A stretch of DNA of 64,000 nt from Sphingomonas sp. YR710 (lineage in GTDB: Bacteria; Pseudomonadota; Alphaproteobacteria; Sphingomonadales; Sphingomonadaceae), in the NCBI RefSeq assembly GCF_900101455.1, contig NZ_FMZJ01000019.1, positions 1-64,000 on the forward strand. Direction: 5' to 3'. The notes beneath the pieces were generated by a model that saw only the letters and a program-made list of their open reading frames with translations, was not told where the DNA came from and ran no database searches. This document shows positions 1 through 8,174 of the stretch, one piece after another; position 1 is the first letter of the stretch; every line of letters begins with the position of its first letter. Both the position numbers and the translations under genes were made by a program.

Positions 1-77
1 TCGGCAAACTGCTCGATCACTTCCCTTCCGCTGAGTGTGCAAACTACATCCGCGGTGCGGGCTATGCGTCAATATGA
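1..77 (+). mobile_element. IS630-type transposase, C-terminal end (partial)
   Basis: Reading from base 3, an open frame ends at the TGA at 75-77 and gives a tail containing AECANYIRGAGY. An E-C-x-N-Y-x-x-x-A-G-Y ending is typical of IS630-family (DDE, Tc1/mariner-like) transposases. The rest of the gene lies left of the window. I cannot define the terminal inverted repeat, which should fall shortly after base 77. The assignment rests on about 24 residues, so it is moderate only. An IS copy here fits the mobile context of the island. Confidence 0.5.
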
Positions 78-248
78 ATCAGAAAGACTCTAAGGAAGAT
101 GCCGTTCGAACGGTCGGCGTGGAGCGCATTGTTAACCGGTAGGTTTTGGTCGCTTAATGGCAGGGATGTTCGAACCCAGTCGTTCGCGGGCGGGACCCGG
201 TGCGACCGCCTTTGGTCGGTACCAGAATGTCCGCAGTGGCGAGCGAAT

Positions 249-1139
249 TCATCGAGCGCATTGCTGCCTGACCAACCCACGCAGCCAGCGATGCGCCGGG
301 TCGGCATCAAGCCGCGGATGCCAGAAAAGCGAAACGGTGAACGGCTTGAGGGGCAATGGCACAGGGAAGGTGTGAAGGCCTGACCGAAGCCCGGCGGTGT
401 GAATCTCCGGAACCGTCGCGATCAGGTCCGACCCGCGCGCCAGAGCCAGCGCCGCAGCAAATCCGTCGACCGTTGCCGCGACCTGCCGTCCGAGGCCGCG
501 CTCGCGCAGGTGGTCATCAACCCCGCCCAAGTCTAAGCCGGGCCGCCAGGCGACGACGTGACCCCAGCTGGTGTAGTCGGCTGACGTGACGGCGCGCCCA
601 CCCAATGGATGGTCGGGGCGAACCACTCCGACATAGCGATCCTCAAACAGCGCTTGGCTGCGGACCTCGGGGCCGATGGTTTCATCGACAACGCCTGTCT
701 CGAGATCGATCGAGCCGTCGCGCAGCCCGCGACTGTCCTTGTCGAGTTTGCGGAGGAAGCGCAGTTGAACCTGCGGCGCCTGCATCTGTACCTCTCGGGT
801 CATGGCGGCCCCGAAGGTCTCGGCGATGCCATCGCTCGCGCGCAGCGTGAAGGTCCGGGAAAGCGATAGCAGGTCCAAGGCGCCTGTTGGCCGCAGAACT
901 GCCTGCGCCTCTTCGACCAGCCGCCGGACCTGCCCGCGCATGGCGTCGGCCCGCGGCGTTGGCACCAGCCCGCGTCCGGCTCGAACCAGCAGAGGATCGC
1001 CGGTTACCTGCCGCAGTCGGGCCAGTGCCCTGCTCATGGCAGACGGGCTGAGCCGGAGCTTGTCCGCGGACCGGACCACGCTGCCTTCCGAAAGCAACAC
1101 GTCGAGAGTGTGGAGGAGATTGAGGTCTGGCAACGACAT
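249..1139 (-). CDS. LysR-family transcriptional regulator
   Basis: The 296-residue product has the LysR layout: an N-terminal winged helix-turn-helix (about residues 5-65, with SADKLRLSPSAMSRALARLR as the recognition region) followed by a LysR substrate-binding domain to the C-terminus. The frame stays open upstream of 1139, but the family's N-terminus fits the ATG at 1139 (MSLPDLNLLHTLDVLL), so the longer start is rejected. It is divergent from the cupin/MFS pair starting at 1267, the classic arrangement in which a LysR protein controls the neighbouring operon and itself from the shared 127-bp region. The inducer is unknown. It sits in the cargo part of the island. Confidence 0.92.
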   Translation of the reverse strand: MSLPDLNLLHTLDVLLSEGSVVRSADKLRLSPSAMSRALARLRQVTGDPLLVRAGRGLVPTPRADAMRGQVRRLVEEAQAVLRPTGALDLLSLSRTFTLRASDGIAETFGAAMTREVQMQAPQVQLRFLRKLDKDSRGLRDGSIDLETGVVDETIGPEVRSQALFEDRYVGVVRPDHPLGGRAVTSADYTSWGHVVAWRPGLDLGGVDDHLRERGLGRQVAATVDGFAAALALARGSDLIATVPEIHTAGLRSGLHTFPVPLPLKPFTVSLFWHPRLDADPAHRWLRGLVRQQCAR

Positions 1140-1266
1140 ACCTCTATCGTAGCAGCCTAGGCGCATTTGGCATAGCATCAGATGCAACAATAGACTGCAA
1201 ACGCTGCGCGTTCCGCCCTGTCTGGTCGAGGCGTATCTCCGGCTGCGCGGAAACGGAGATACGAAA
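1140..1266. promoter_or_regulatory. Divergent lysR/cupin control region
   Basis: This 127-bp gap separates the divergent lysR and cupin starts. It contains a short palindrome, GCATC-A-GATGC at 1175-1185, about 36 bp upstream of the lysR start and 82 bp upstream of the cupin start. A LysR-type operator would be expected here, but the palindrome is not a clean T-N11-A box, so its role is inference. Confidence 0.35.
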
Positions 1267-1800
1267 ATGACGACGAATTCCTTGGACAGGTTCGTAGCCG
1301 GTGTGGCGGCCGCATGGGGGCCGCTTGATAGCGCATTGGCGGCGCGGTGCCGGCAGATGATGGCCGAACTGACATTGGCGCCAACCGGCGAGCCGTGGCT
1401 CGACTCCCTGCATCGCGACCGTCCCGTGTCACGAGAACTGCATCGCGATGGCGAGCGCGGCTTCATGCTGCTGGCGCACGCCGAGCAGTCTGGCCTTTAT
1501 CGCCCGCCTCACGATCATGGCCGAAGCTGGGTTGTCTATGGCGTCCAATCTGGTGAACTAGAGGTCGCAACGTATGCCCGGATCGCCTCGCCGGACGGGA
1601 CGGTGCGGCTGGTGCGTCGGGAAATGCATGTTCTGAGGCCCGGCGATGCGCGCGCCTACTTGCCGGGCGACATCCACGACACCCGCTGTCTGTCGAGCGA
1701 AGCCATGCTCCTGCGCTTCACCGAGCGCGACCTGCGCGACGACAACAGCATCGTCCGGTACGTAGAACAGGACGGCGAATGGCTGGCGCCCTCCCAATGA
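1267..1800 (+). CDS. Cupin-fold protein, cysteine dioxygenase-like
   Basis: The 177-residue product carries a cupin metal site near residues 80-105: a PPHDHGRSW histidine cluster followed by GVQSGELEVATY, and a second-strand PGDIHD near residues 138-143. This pattern matches type I cysteine-dioxygenase-like cupins annotated as predicted metal-dependent enzymes. The His-x-His pair supports Fe(II) binding; the substrate is not shown. It is the first gene of a two-gene unit with the MFS transporter, whose ATG overlaps its stop codon, and it is divergent from the LysR gene. A plausible reading is a small thiol or acid oxidation-plus-export module under LysR control, but that is inference. Confidence 0.75.
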   Translation: MTTNSLDRFVAGVAAAWGPLDSALAARCRQMMAELTLAPTGEPWLDSLHRDRPVSRELHRDGERGFMLLAHAEQSGLYRPPHDHGRSWVVYGVQSGELEVATYARIASPDGTVRLVRREMHVLRPGDARAYLPGDIHDTRCLSSEAMLLRFTERDLRDDNSIVRYVEQDGEWLAPSQ

Positions 1801-3152
1801 GTGGCGGAGACCTTCGCCGAAGTGTCGGCGTGTTTGCTGTGCTCGCTGCGATGGCGCTGGTGGTGCTCGACGCCGGCATCGTCAACGTCGCATTGCCCAC
1901 CTTGGCCTTGGGATACCACGTGCCCGCAGCCGACGCCGTCCAGGTCGTCGCGGTTTACCAGGTTGCACTGGTTGCCCTTCTATTGCCTTGTGCCCATGCC
2001 GCTGCGCGCGTCGGCCAGCGACGGCTTTTCTCGTTGGGCATTGCCGCGTTCTGCGGCGGCGCAGTCGCCTGCGCGTTAGCGCCCACGCTGTGGCTGTTGC
2101 TGATGGCCCGGTCGATTCAAGGCGCAGGGGCCGCCGCGGTCATGTCGCTAGGGATTGCGCTCCTGCGCGCCACGTTAGGTGAAAAGCGGTTGGCCGATGT
2201 GGTGGCATGGAATGCGATGACCGTTGCGCTGTGTTCGGCGGCCGGGCCGGTTGTCGGCGCGCTAATTCTGGCTTGGGCGCCGCTACCGGTCTTGTTCCTC
2301 GCAAGCGCTCCAGTGGGCGTGGTTGCATTCGTCGCTTCGCGCGCCCTGCCCAAAGTGGCAGCCGAAGGCGGCGGCCTTAAGCCGATCCACATGGCGCTCT
2401 ACGTCGCTGGAATCGTGTCAGTGTTCGGCGTCATGCGCGTGGCGACTATGGAGCCGGCCGCCGCCGGACTGGTGGTATTGTTCGCGATAGGATGCCTGGT
2501 CCTGCTCTTGGCGATCGATCGCCCGGCGTCATCACCGTTCTTGCCGCTCGACCTGATGCGGCTGCAGACGTTCCGGCGGACGAGCCTGGCGTCGGTTTGC
2601 TGCTTTACCGGCCAGTCCCTCGGTTTGATCGGGCTTCCGTTCCTGATCGTTGCCGAAATGGGCCTTGGTACCAAGGTAGCGGGCACGGTCCTGTTCTGCT
2701 GGCCCGCGTCGGTGGCGATATCGAGTGCCATAGCGCGCCGCGGTGCCGGGCGGGCGGGCCATGCGGTGCAGGCAGCAATTGGGGCATTCACCATGGGCTG
2801 CGGGTTGGCGCTATGTTGGGCAGACGCAATGCTGGGCATCATCTGGCTGCTCGTGCCTGCAGCCGTGTTGTGCGGCGCCGGGTTCGGCCTGTTCCAACTC
2901 GCCAACAATCGCGCCATGTTCGGGGCGGCGGCGCCAGCGCGCGCAGCGGCCGCGGGAGGTGTGCAGAGCACCGCGCGGCTTACCGGCCAGGGTCTTGGGT
3001 CCATGGTGATGGCGGGCGTTCTGGCGTGGCAGGCAAATCCACTTGGCGCGACGCGAACCGGGTTTCTAGTGGGGGCAGGCTTCGCGCTTGTTTCTGGGCT
3101 CGTGAGCGGGACTGGAACTTTTCGAGGACGGTCAAGGTCGGGCGGTGGGTGA
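1797..3152 (+). CDS. MFS transporter, drug:H+ antiporter type
   Basis: This 451-residue, strongly hydrophobic protein starts with SGGDLRRSVGVFAVL followed by VLDAGIVNVALPTL, the first-helix motif of the DHA2/EmrB-QacA group of major facilitator exporters. Repeated hydrophobic segments continue to the C-terminus, consistent with 12-14 transmembrane helices. I chose the ATG at 1797, which forms an ATGA overlap with the cupin stop, rather than the in-frame ATG at 1779 inside the upstream gene. The coupling implies co-expression with the cupin protein. The exported compound is unknown; a product or substrate of the neighbouring enzyme is a reasonable guess. Confidence 0.88.
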   Translation: MSGGDLRRSVGVFAVLAAMALVVLDAGIVNVALPTLALGYHVPAADAVQVVAVYQVALVALLLPCAHAAARVGQRRLFSLGIAAFCGGAVACALAPTLWLLLMARSIQGAGAAAVMSLGIALLRATLGEKRLADVVAWNAMTVALCSAAGPVVGALILAWAPLPVLFLASAPVGVVAFVASRALPKVAAEGGGLKPIHMALYVAGIVSVFGVMRVATMEPAAAGLVVLFAIGCLVLLLAIDRPASSPFLPLDLMRLQTFRRTSLASVCCFTGQSLGLIGLPFLIVAEMGLGTKVAGTVLFCWPASVAISSAIARRGAGRAGHAVQAAIGAFTMGCGLALCWADAMLGIIWLLVPAAVLCGAGFGLFQLANNRAMFGAAAPARAAAAGGVQSTARLTGQGLGSMVMAGVLAWQANPLGATRTGFLVGAGFALVSGLVSGTGTFRGRSRSGGG

Positions 3153-3524
3153 TAGCGCAATCCTAACGCTGCTTTGAGTTCCTCCTGTTGTTTCCCGTTC
3201 AAGTTGGGGACGTCGCAAAAAGGAGCGAAATTCGCTGGCCAGGATTGGAACGCGGAAGCCTGTCCTTCGCCATCAATGCGGGTATGGCGCAGTGGACTAT
3301 CGGTGCTGTGACGTGTCAAACCTTCGCGGAACTGCCAACGAATGGCGGGTTTCGTCTGAAGCTGCCTTTGACGGCCCGGCCGACGAACGACTGACCTTGG
3401 TCGTCAGCTCCTGCATATGTCGTCCCGGCCGAATGTCGGCTTTCTCAATTCCGATACTGAAACCTGCCAGTCCGCAATCGGCCCAATTCTCGCCATCGAC
3501 TCCGCGGCGGGCAGTAAGCAGCGC
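3153..3524. other. Intergenic stretch, no gene supported
   Basis: These 372 bp lie between the forward MFS gene and the end of the minus-strand DUF2493 gene. Open frames here have no recognisable motif and no convincing ribosome binding site. Codon-like bias is weak. The junction between the cargo module and the island backbone falls here, so it may hold remnants of an older insertion, but I see no inverted repeats or target-site duplications. Confidence 0.5.
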
Positions 3525-4463
3525 TCACGCGCCGCCGCTCCCGAATTTCCAGACAGGAATGCCAAACTTCTTCGCCTTGTCCGCGAGATTGTCCTGAATG
3601 CCCGTGCCGGGGAACACCATCACGCCGATCGGCAGGATGTCGAGCATCGCATCGTTGCGTTTGAACGGCGCGGCCTTGGCGTGCCTGGTCCAATCGGGCT
3701 TGAAGGCGATCTGCGGCACCTTGCGGTGGTCGGCCCATATGGCGGCGATGCGTTCGGCGCCCTTGGGCGAGCCGCCGTGTAGCAGCACCATGTCGGGATG
3801 CTTGGCGTGGACGCGGTCGAGCTTGTCCCAGATCAGGCGATGATCGTTGAAGTCGAGCCCGCCGGTGAAAGCGATCTTGGGCCCAGCAGGCAAGAGCACC
3901 TCGTTGGTCGCCCTGCGCCTGGCGGCGAGGAAGTCGCGGCTATCGATCATGGCCGAGGTCAGGTTGCGGTGGTTGACCTTCGATCCGGATCGCGGCCGCC
4001 AGGCCGAATGGGTGTGGCGCTCGAATTGATCGGCGGCCTGGTCGCGGAAGAATTCCATGCTGTCGCGGCGTTCGATCAGCGTCTGGCCCTCGACGGTGAG
4101 GCGCTCGAGTTCAACCGAGCGGATTTCGGAGCCGTCCTGCTCCTTCTGGCCGCGCTTCTGCGCCTGCTCGTTGTCGTCGAGTTCGCGCTCGATCTGGCCG
4201 ACGGTGCGGTGAAAGAGATTGACGGTCGACCAGAGCAGATCTTCGAGGTCGGGTTCGAGGCGGGTGTCCACCAGGGTGACGATGAGGGCGTCGAAGATGT
4301 CGGCGACGGCGCCTGCGACGGTCCGGGCTTCGGGCAGCGGCCTCGGGTCGGGTTCGTCCTGGAAGGGGCGATAGCCGTAGAGCTGGAGTTCGGCGAGGAC
4401 GTGATCGGTCGGGGATGAGCTGTGCGGCGGCTCGTAGCCGGTGTCGTGATGTTCGGTCGTCAT
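3525..4463 (-). CDS. DUF2493 (SLOG-family) domain protein
   Basis: The 312-residue product has a helical N-terminal half rich in charged residues (about 50-190) and a C-terminal Rossmann-like DUF2493 domain beginning near KIAFTGGLDFNDH, with the glycine-rich VLLHGGSPKGAERIA loop and the MLDILPIGVMVFPGTGIQDN segment. DUF2493 belongs to the SLOG superfamily of putative nucleotide-derivative binders. The start at 4463 has an AAGGAAAG ribosome site just upstream; an in-frame ATG at 4508 is less likely. It is the last gene of the island backbone series and follows a structured intergenic element. DUF2493/Toprim/ParB/DUF932 clusters are common on alphaproteobacterial mobile elements, but its molecular job is unknown. 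Confidence 0.85.
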   Translation of the reverse strand: MTTEHHDTGYEPPHSSSPTDHVLAELQLYGYRPFQDEPDPRPLPEARTVAGAVADIFDALIVTLVDTRLEPDLEDLLWSTVNLFHRTVGQIERELDDNEQAQKRGQKEQDGSEIRSVELERLTVEGQTLIERRDSMEFFRDQAADQFERHTHSAWRPRSGSKVNHRNLTSAMIDSRDFLAARRRATNEVLLPAGPKIAFTGGLDFNDHRLIWDKLDRVHAKHPDMVLLHGGSPKGAERIAAIWADHRKVPQIAFKPDWTRHAKAAPFKRNDAMLDILPIGVMVFPGTGIQDNLADKAKKFGIPVWKFGSGGA

Positions 4464-4576
4464 GGCGCTTTCCTTCGTCGGATCGACCGCGCCCATCGCG
4501 GCCTTCATGGCGACGAAAGGCGGCGGACGGACCGGGCCTGCATCCGGAGCGGAGCGAAGGGCCGAAGCGTAGCGGA

Positions 4577-4652
4577 GGATGGCCGGGGCCGGCTATTTTG
4601 CCTCGCGATGTAAAGGCGGGCTCGCCCGCCGACGGAAAATAGTCGGCCATCC
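4577..4652 (-). promoter_or_regulatory. Nested-hairpin RNA element between Toprim and DUF2493 genes
   Basis: The 332-bp gap at 4464-4795 contains one compact fold. Outer arms GGATGGCC (4577-4584) and GGCCATCC (4645-4652) pair perfectly. CTATTTT (4593-4599) pairs with AAAATAG (4636-4642). An inner hairpin GGCGGGC-TC-GCCCGCC occupies 4615-4630. An alternative pairing of 4587-4599 with 4636-4648 (13 bp, one G-U) uses the same right-hand bases, so two structures could compete. It lies about 115 nt upstream of the DUF2493 start and is probably transcribed with it. Function is unknown; candidates are a cis-acting RNA regulator, a processing site or an attenuator. Confidence 0.5.
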
Positions 4653-4795
4653 GCCATTGCCGGGCCGGGCCGTTTGCCGCAAAGGTCGCCCTCTCAGAAG
4701 GCCGTGGGCGCGGTCCTCTCCGACAGGGCTGGAAGCACCGTAACCGAATTCGGCATGAGACCGGCGCCGCCGTGGACGTCATTTCCTGTGCCGAT

Positions 4796-5833
4796 TCACG
4801 CCGCCAATTCCGTGAAGCGAGCGACGTCCTCCGGCGCGATCTGCATCCGCAAACTTGCCCGTAGCGCATCGACGCCCAGCGTGCGCAGATCCTCGTTGAA
4901 GTCACCCAGTCGTGGCGACAGGGCTATCGCCTCGATCCCGGCCTCGATCGCCCGGTCGATCAGGCTCGCCATGGCGCCGTCCCCGGCCGGATCGTCGTCA
5001 CGGGCGATGTAGAGCCGGCGCAGTGCGGCTGGGAACAGGATGGCGGCGAGGTGTGCGGCCGAGAGCGCGGCCACCATCGGCATCGTCGGCAGGACGCATC
5101 GCAGCGACAGCATGGTCTCGATGCCTTCACCGGCCGCCAAAACGTCGCGCGCCACATCGAAACGGACGGCATTGCCCAGGAGGTTGCCCATCGCCCGTCT
5201 CGGCGTGTCGATCACCGCCTTGTCCCGAGCCAATTGGTCGAGCCAGGTGCGATGTGCGCCGGTGATATTGCCGGAGGGGTCGGTAACGGCTGCGATCATC
5301 GCTGGCCATGTCTCGGTCGCTGAATACTCATCCGGACGGTAGTAGCAGCGTGGGTGGAAGCGGAGGCTTCCGGTTCCGTGCAAAGCCGTGATGCCGCGTT
5401 TCCGTAGATACGATTCTACGATTGTGCCCGTAATCGGCTGCGACATCGCGAAGAGCCGTCGTGCGGCCTCCGGGGATCCTGCGGGTGCCGATGCCGGGCG
5501 TCGTTGATGGTCCGGGTCGGGCTCGGGATGCGGCAGGCTCAGGAAGGTTCGGGCCTCATCGGCGACGCCCTTGAAGTCGATCAGTCCGCAGCTTTCGCGG
5601 ATCACATCGAGGAGATCGCCATGTTCGCCCGTGGCGGCGTCGGTCCACTTGCCCGCAGCACCCCTGCCAGAATCGGCTCCCTTCAGACGGACGAACATTG
5701 AGCGGCCCGGCGTGTTTCGGACGTCGCCGACCAGCCAGTAGCGGCCTTGGCGGTGACCGTTCGAGAGATAGTGGCGGCACACGGCCTCGGCCTGAGCCGC
5801 CAGCCGGCTTGCGAGATCTGTGGCGGGTTGCAT
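4796..5833 (-). CDS. Toprim-domain protein (mobile-element primase-like)
   Basis: The 345-residue product contains the two Toprim signatures in its C-terminal half: GEGIETMLSLR, supplying the catalytic glutamate, and YIARDDDPAGDGA, supplying the paired aspartates, followed by a helical tail. The N-terminal part includes FVRLKGADSGRGAAGKWTDA and GDLLDVIRESCGL, as in DUF7146/Toprim proteins of plasmids and ICEs. No N-terminal zinc finger is evident, so it resembles the shortened primase-like proteins of integrative elements rather than DnaG. The frame is open to 6106, but that would overlap parB, and the ATG at 5833 fits the family. It sits 71 bp downstream of the ParB-like gene. Confidence 0.85.
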   Translation of the reverse strand: MQPATDLASRLAAQAEAVCRHYLSNGHRQGRYWLVGDVRNTPGRSMFVRLKGADSGRGAAGKWTDAATGEHGDLLDVIRESCGLIDFKGVADEARTFLSLPHPEPDPDHQRRPASAPAGSPEAARRLFAMSQPITGTIVESYLRKRGITALHGTGSLRFHPRCYYRPDEYSATETWPAMIAAVTDPSGNITGAHRTWLDQLARDKAVIDTPRRAMGNLLGNAVRFDVARDVLAAGEGIETMLSLRCVLPTMPMVAALSAAHLAAILFPAALRRLYIARDDDPAGDGAMASLIDRAIEAGIEAIALSPRLGDFNEDLRTLGVDALRASLRMQIAPEDVARFTELAA

Positions 5834-5904
5834 CGCACCTCCCAGACGAAAAGGGGGCCCGCCGCTCCCGACGGGCCGAGTAGTGGACGGGGGTGGTCCT
5901 TCAG

Positions 5905-8028
5905 CTATTCCGCCGCGATCGCGTGCGTAACGATCCCGGTTGCCCCATCTTCGGCCTGTGGCTCGGTTTCCGCCATGGCCGTTTCGCCGCCGTCGTCCGC
6001 CTTCTCTTCTCCGTCCCGATCGGTTGCCGGGTCGGTCTCGGTTGGCGACGTGTCGTCGAAAATCACGACTGGGCGGCCGGGCGTGCGCAGCGGTTCCGGA
6101 AGCCATCCGGAGCCGGCGAGCAACTCCTGCGCCTTCTCGGCCATGTCGCCCTTTTTGAGGTGCTCGATCCGATCGCCGGCGCGTGTGCCCTTCGCTTCAC
6201 GAACGGCAGCGAGGATGCGTGCCTTGGTCACACGCCCCAAATAGGTATCGACGGTCGGCTCCCATCCGGCGGCCACGATGTCGAGTTCGACAGCCCGCGC
6301 GAGTTCGTCAGCATGGGCGAGCGCGCGAGGCCGACGGTTATACGCCTCGTAAACGGCGTTGACCGACAGCGACACGCAATGCGCGAACAGAGCTTGACGG
6401 CTGTCGCCATCAAACACCTGCAGGACATTCCACAATTCGCCGGGTTCTTTCGGAAGTGCCGCGACCCAGGTCTGATGACGGTCATCGAATGCGATGGCTA
6501 GGCTGCTGTCGTTCAGGCCCGGCGCCTGCGCGCCGAAGCTGATGCTCTTCAGGTCCAGCTCCAGGCAGGTGTCCGAGCCGTAATGATAGAAGGCCCGGAG
6601 CGTGAGCGCGTGGAGCGCCGCGAGGAAGGCAACATCCGGCTGTTCGCCGAGCGCGTGTCGTAGAGCCAGTGTGCGATGGGCGGTCAATTCGGACATAAGG
6701 CGGTCCGGGATCGGCTTCGAGTCTTCGTCCTCCTCGGGCTCTGCCGCGGCCTCGATCGTTCCGGTGAGCTGATCACCCTGATGCTCGGCCCGCGCCGCGA
6801 TCACGCCGCCAACCTCCTCGATCTTGGGATCACCTTCCGGCTCGATCGGGCGTTCGTCTTCGGCGCGAACATAGCCCCGCTCGACTCGCAAATTGCCCGA
6901 TCCGTCGATGCTGACGAAGGCGCCGGCACGCCCGATTTCCTCGGGATCGAAGACCATCGGGCGATCATCGAGTGCGCTGATCGCAGTCTCGATCTCGCAC
7001 AGCCGAGCGTCGACCTCGTCGGGCAGGACTTCGGCATCGGCATAGGTTTCCTCCAATCCGCCCAACTCGGCTTGAAGGGCGTCACGGGTGGCTTGTTCCT
7101 CCAAGGTGAGGGTGGGCCGCTCGCCACGGAGGTGACGCAGGCCGTAGGTGTGGCCGTAGGGGAAGTCCGGCGCGACCTCGATCCACTTCCAGCCTTCAGC
7201 GGCGATCGCGTCGGATTGGTCACGCAGCTTCTCGGCGACCAGCATATCGAGAAGGCCAACATCCTGCAGCCAACCGCCATCGTCGCCCTGGAACAGATCG
7301 CGCATCACGACGCCGCCGGCTTCGGTATAGGCATCCAGGCCGACGAATTGCGCGCGCTTGTCTGCGGCGCGCACCGCGCCCTCGGTCAGCATGCGGCGGA
7401 TGACGTACGGCTCTTTGCTGTAGCTATGGGCCAGATGCTCGAACGCCTGTTCCTGCCGCTCATGGTCGCCGTTGACGGTGAACGCCATGAGCTGATCGAG
7501 GGTCATGCCATCGGCGGCATAGATGTCGAGCAGCTTGGGCGAGACCGAGGCCAGACGCAGGCGCTGCTTCACGACCGACACCGAGACGAACTGATTGGCG
7601 GCGATTTCCTCCTCGGACATGCCCTTCTCGCGAAAGGCCAGGAAGGCGCGGAACTGGTCGAGAGGATGAAGCGGTGCGCGTTGGGTGTTCTCGGCGAGCG
7701 AGTCTTCCTCGGCGAAGCCGCCTTCGCGGACGACGCACGGAACCGGCGCGTTCCTTGCGAGGCGCTTCTGCTTCACCAGCAGTTCGAGCGCCCGATAGCG
7801 GCGCCCGCCAGCCGGTATCTCGAACATGCCGGTCTCATTGCCGTCCGCATCGCGGATCGGCCGAACCGTAATGCTTTGCAGCAGCGTCCGCCGGGCAATG
7901 TCTTCCGCCAGTTGCTCGATCGAGATGCCAGCCTTGATCCGCCGGACGTTCGCATGGGAAATGACGAGCTGGTTGAAGGGGATGTCGCGCGATGACGACA
8001 GGGTGATTTTCTTGGATACAACAGCCAT
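5905..8028 (-). CDS. ParB/RepB/Spo0J-like partition protein
   Basis: The 707-residue product begins with a ParB N-terminal (CTPase/nuclease-like) domain: VRRIKAGISIEQLAEDI, PAGGRRYRALELL (GRRR-type box) and SLAENTQRAPLHPLDQ (the ENxQR motif). A helix-turn-helix centre follows (SEEEIAANQFVSVSVVKQRLRLA). The remaining 450 residues form a long acidic C-terminal extension typical of mobile-element ParB-like proteins, much larger than chromosomal ParB (about 300 aa). No ParA is nearby, so it may act as a regulator or nuclease-like factor rather than a partition partner. A GGAGG site sits directly upstream of the ATG, and a hairpin leader at 8044-8084 precedes it. Confidence 0.88.
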   Translation of the reverse strand: MAVVSKKITLSSSRDIPFNQLVISHANVRRIKAGISIEQLAEDIARRTLLQSITVRPIRDADGNETGMFEIPAGGRRYRALELLVKQKRLARNAPVPCVVREGGFAEEDSLAENTQRAPLHPLDQFRAFLAFREKGMSEEEIAANQFVSVSVVKQRLRLASVSPKLLDIYAADGMTLDQLMAFTVNGDHERQEQAFEHLAHSYSKEPYVIRRMLTEGAVRAADKRAQFVGLDAYTEAGGVVMRDLFQGDDGGWLQDVGLLDMLVAEKLRDQSDAIAAEGWKWIEVAPDFPYGHTYGLRHLRGERPTLTLEEQATRDALQAELGGLEETYADAEVLPDEVDARLCEIETAISALDDRPMVFDPEEIGRAGAFVSIDGSGNLRVERGYVRAEDERPIEPEGDPKIEEVGGVIAARAEHQGDQLTGTIEAAAEPEEDEDSKPIPDRLMSELTAHRTLALRHALGEQPDVAFLAALHALTLRAFYHYGSDTCLELDLKSISFGAQAPGLNDSSLAIAFDDRHQTWVAALPKEPGELWNVLQVFDGDSRQALFAHCVSLSVNAVYEAYNRRPRALAHADELARAVELDIVAAGWEPTVDTYLGRVTKARILAAVREAKGTRAGDRIEHLKKGDMAEKAQELLAGSGWLPEPLRTPGRPVVIFDDTSPTETDPATDRDGEEKADDGGETAMAETEPQAEDGATGIVTHAIAAE

Positions 8029-8043
8029 CGGAATAACCTCCGC

Positions 8044-8084
8044 GACGGGTGGCCGAAAGCCTCTCTCTCGGCCTCCAACCCGTC
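8044..8084 (-). promoter_or_regulatory. Hairpin leader of the ParB-like gene
   Basis: An outer stem GACGGGT (8044-8050) / ACCCGTC (8078-8084) encloses an inner stem GGCCGA (8051-8056) / TCGGCC (8068-8073) with a CTCTCTC loop and a 4-nt bulge. On the minus strand it lies 16 nt upstream of the ATG, next to the ribosome site. A closely similar structure precedes the DUF932 gene (9385-9423), which argues for a shared regulatory role. Confidence 0.45.
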
Positions 8085-8174
8085 ACGAAGCTGCGGCCCC
8101 CCTCTTACTCTGAGAGGCGAGCCGCAGAACCGAACAGCAGGAAAGGCGTAGAACCGGAAAGCCGTGAAGCCGGC

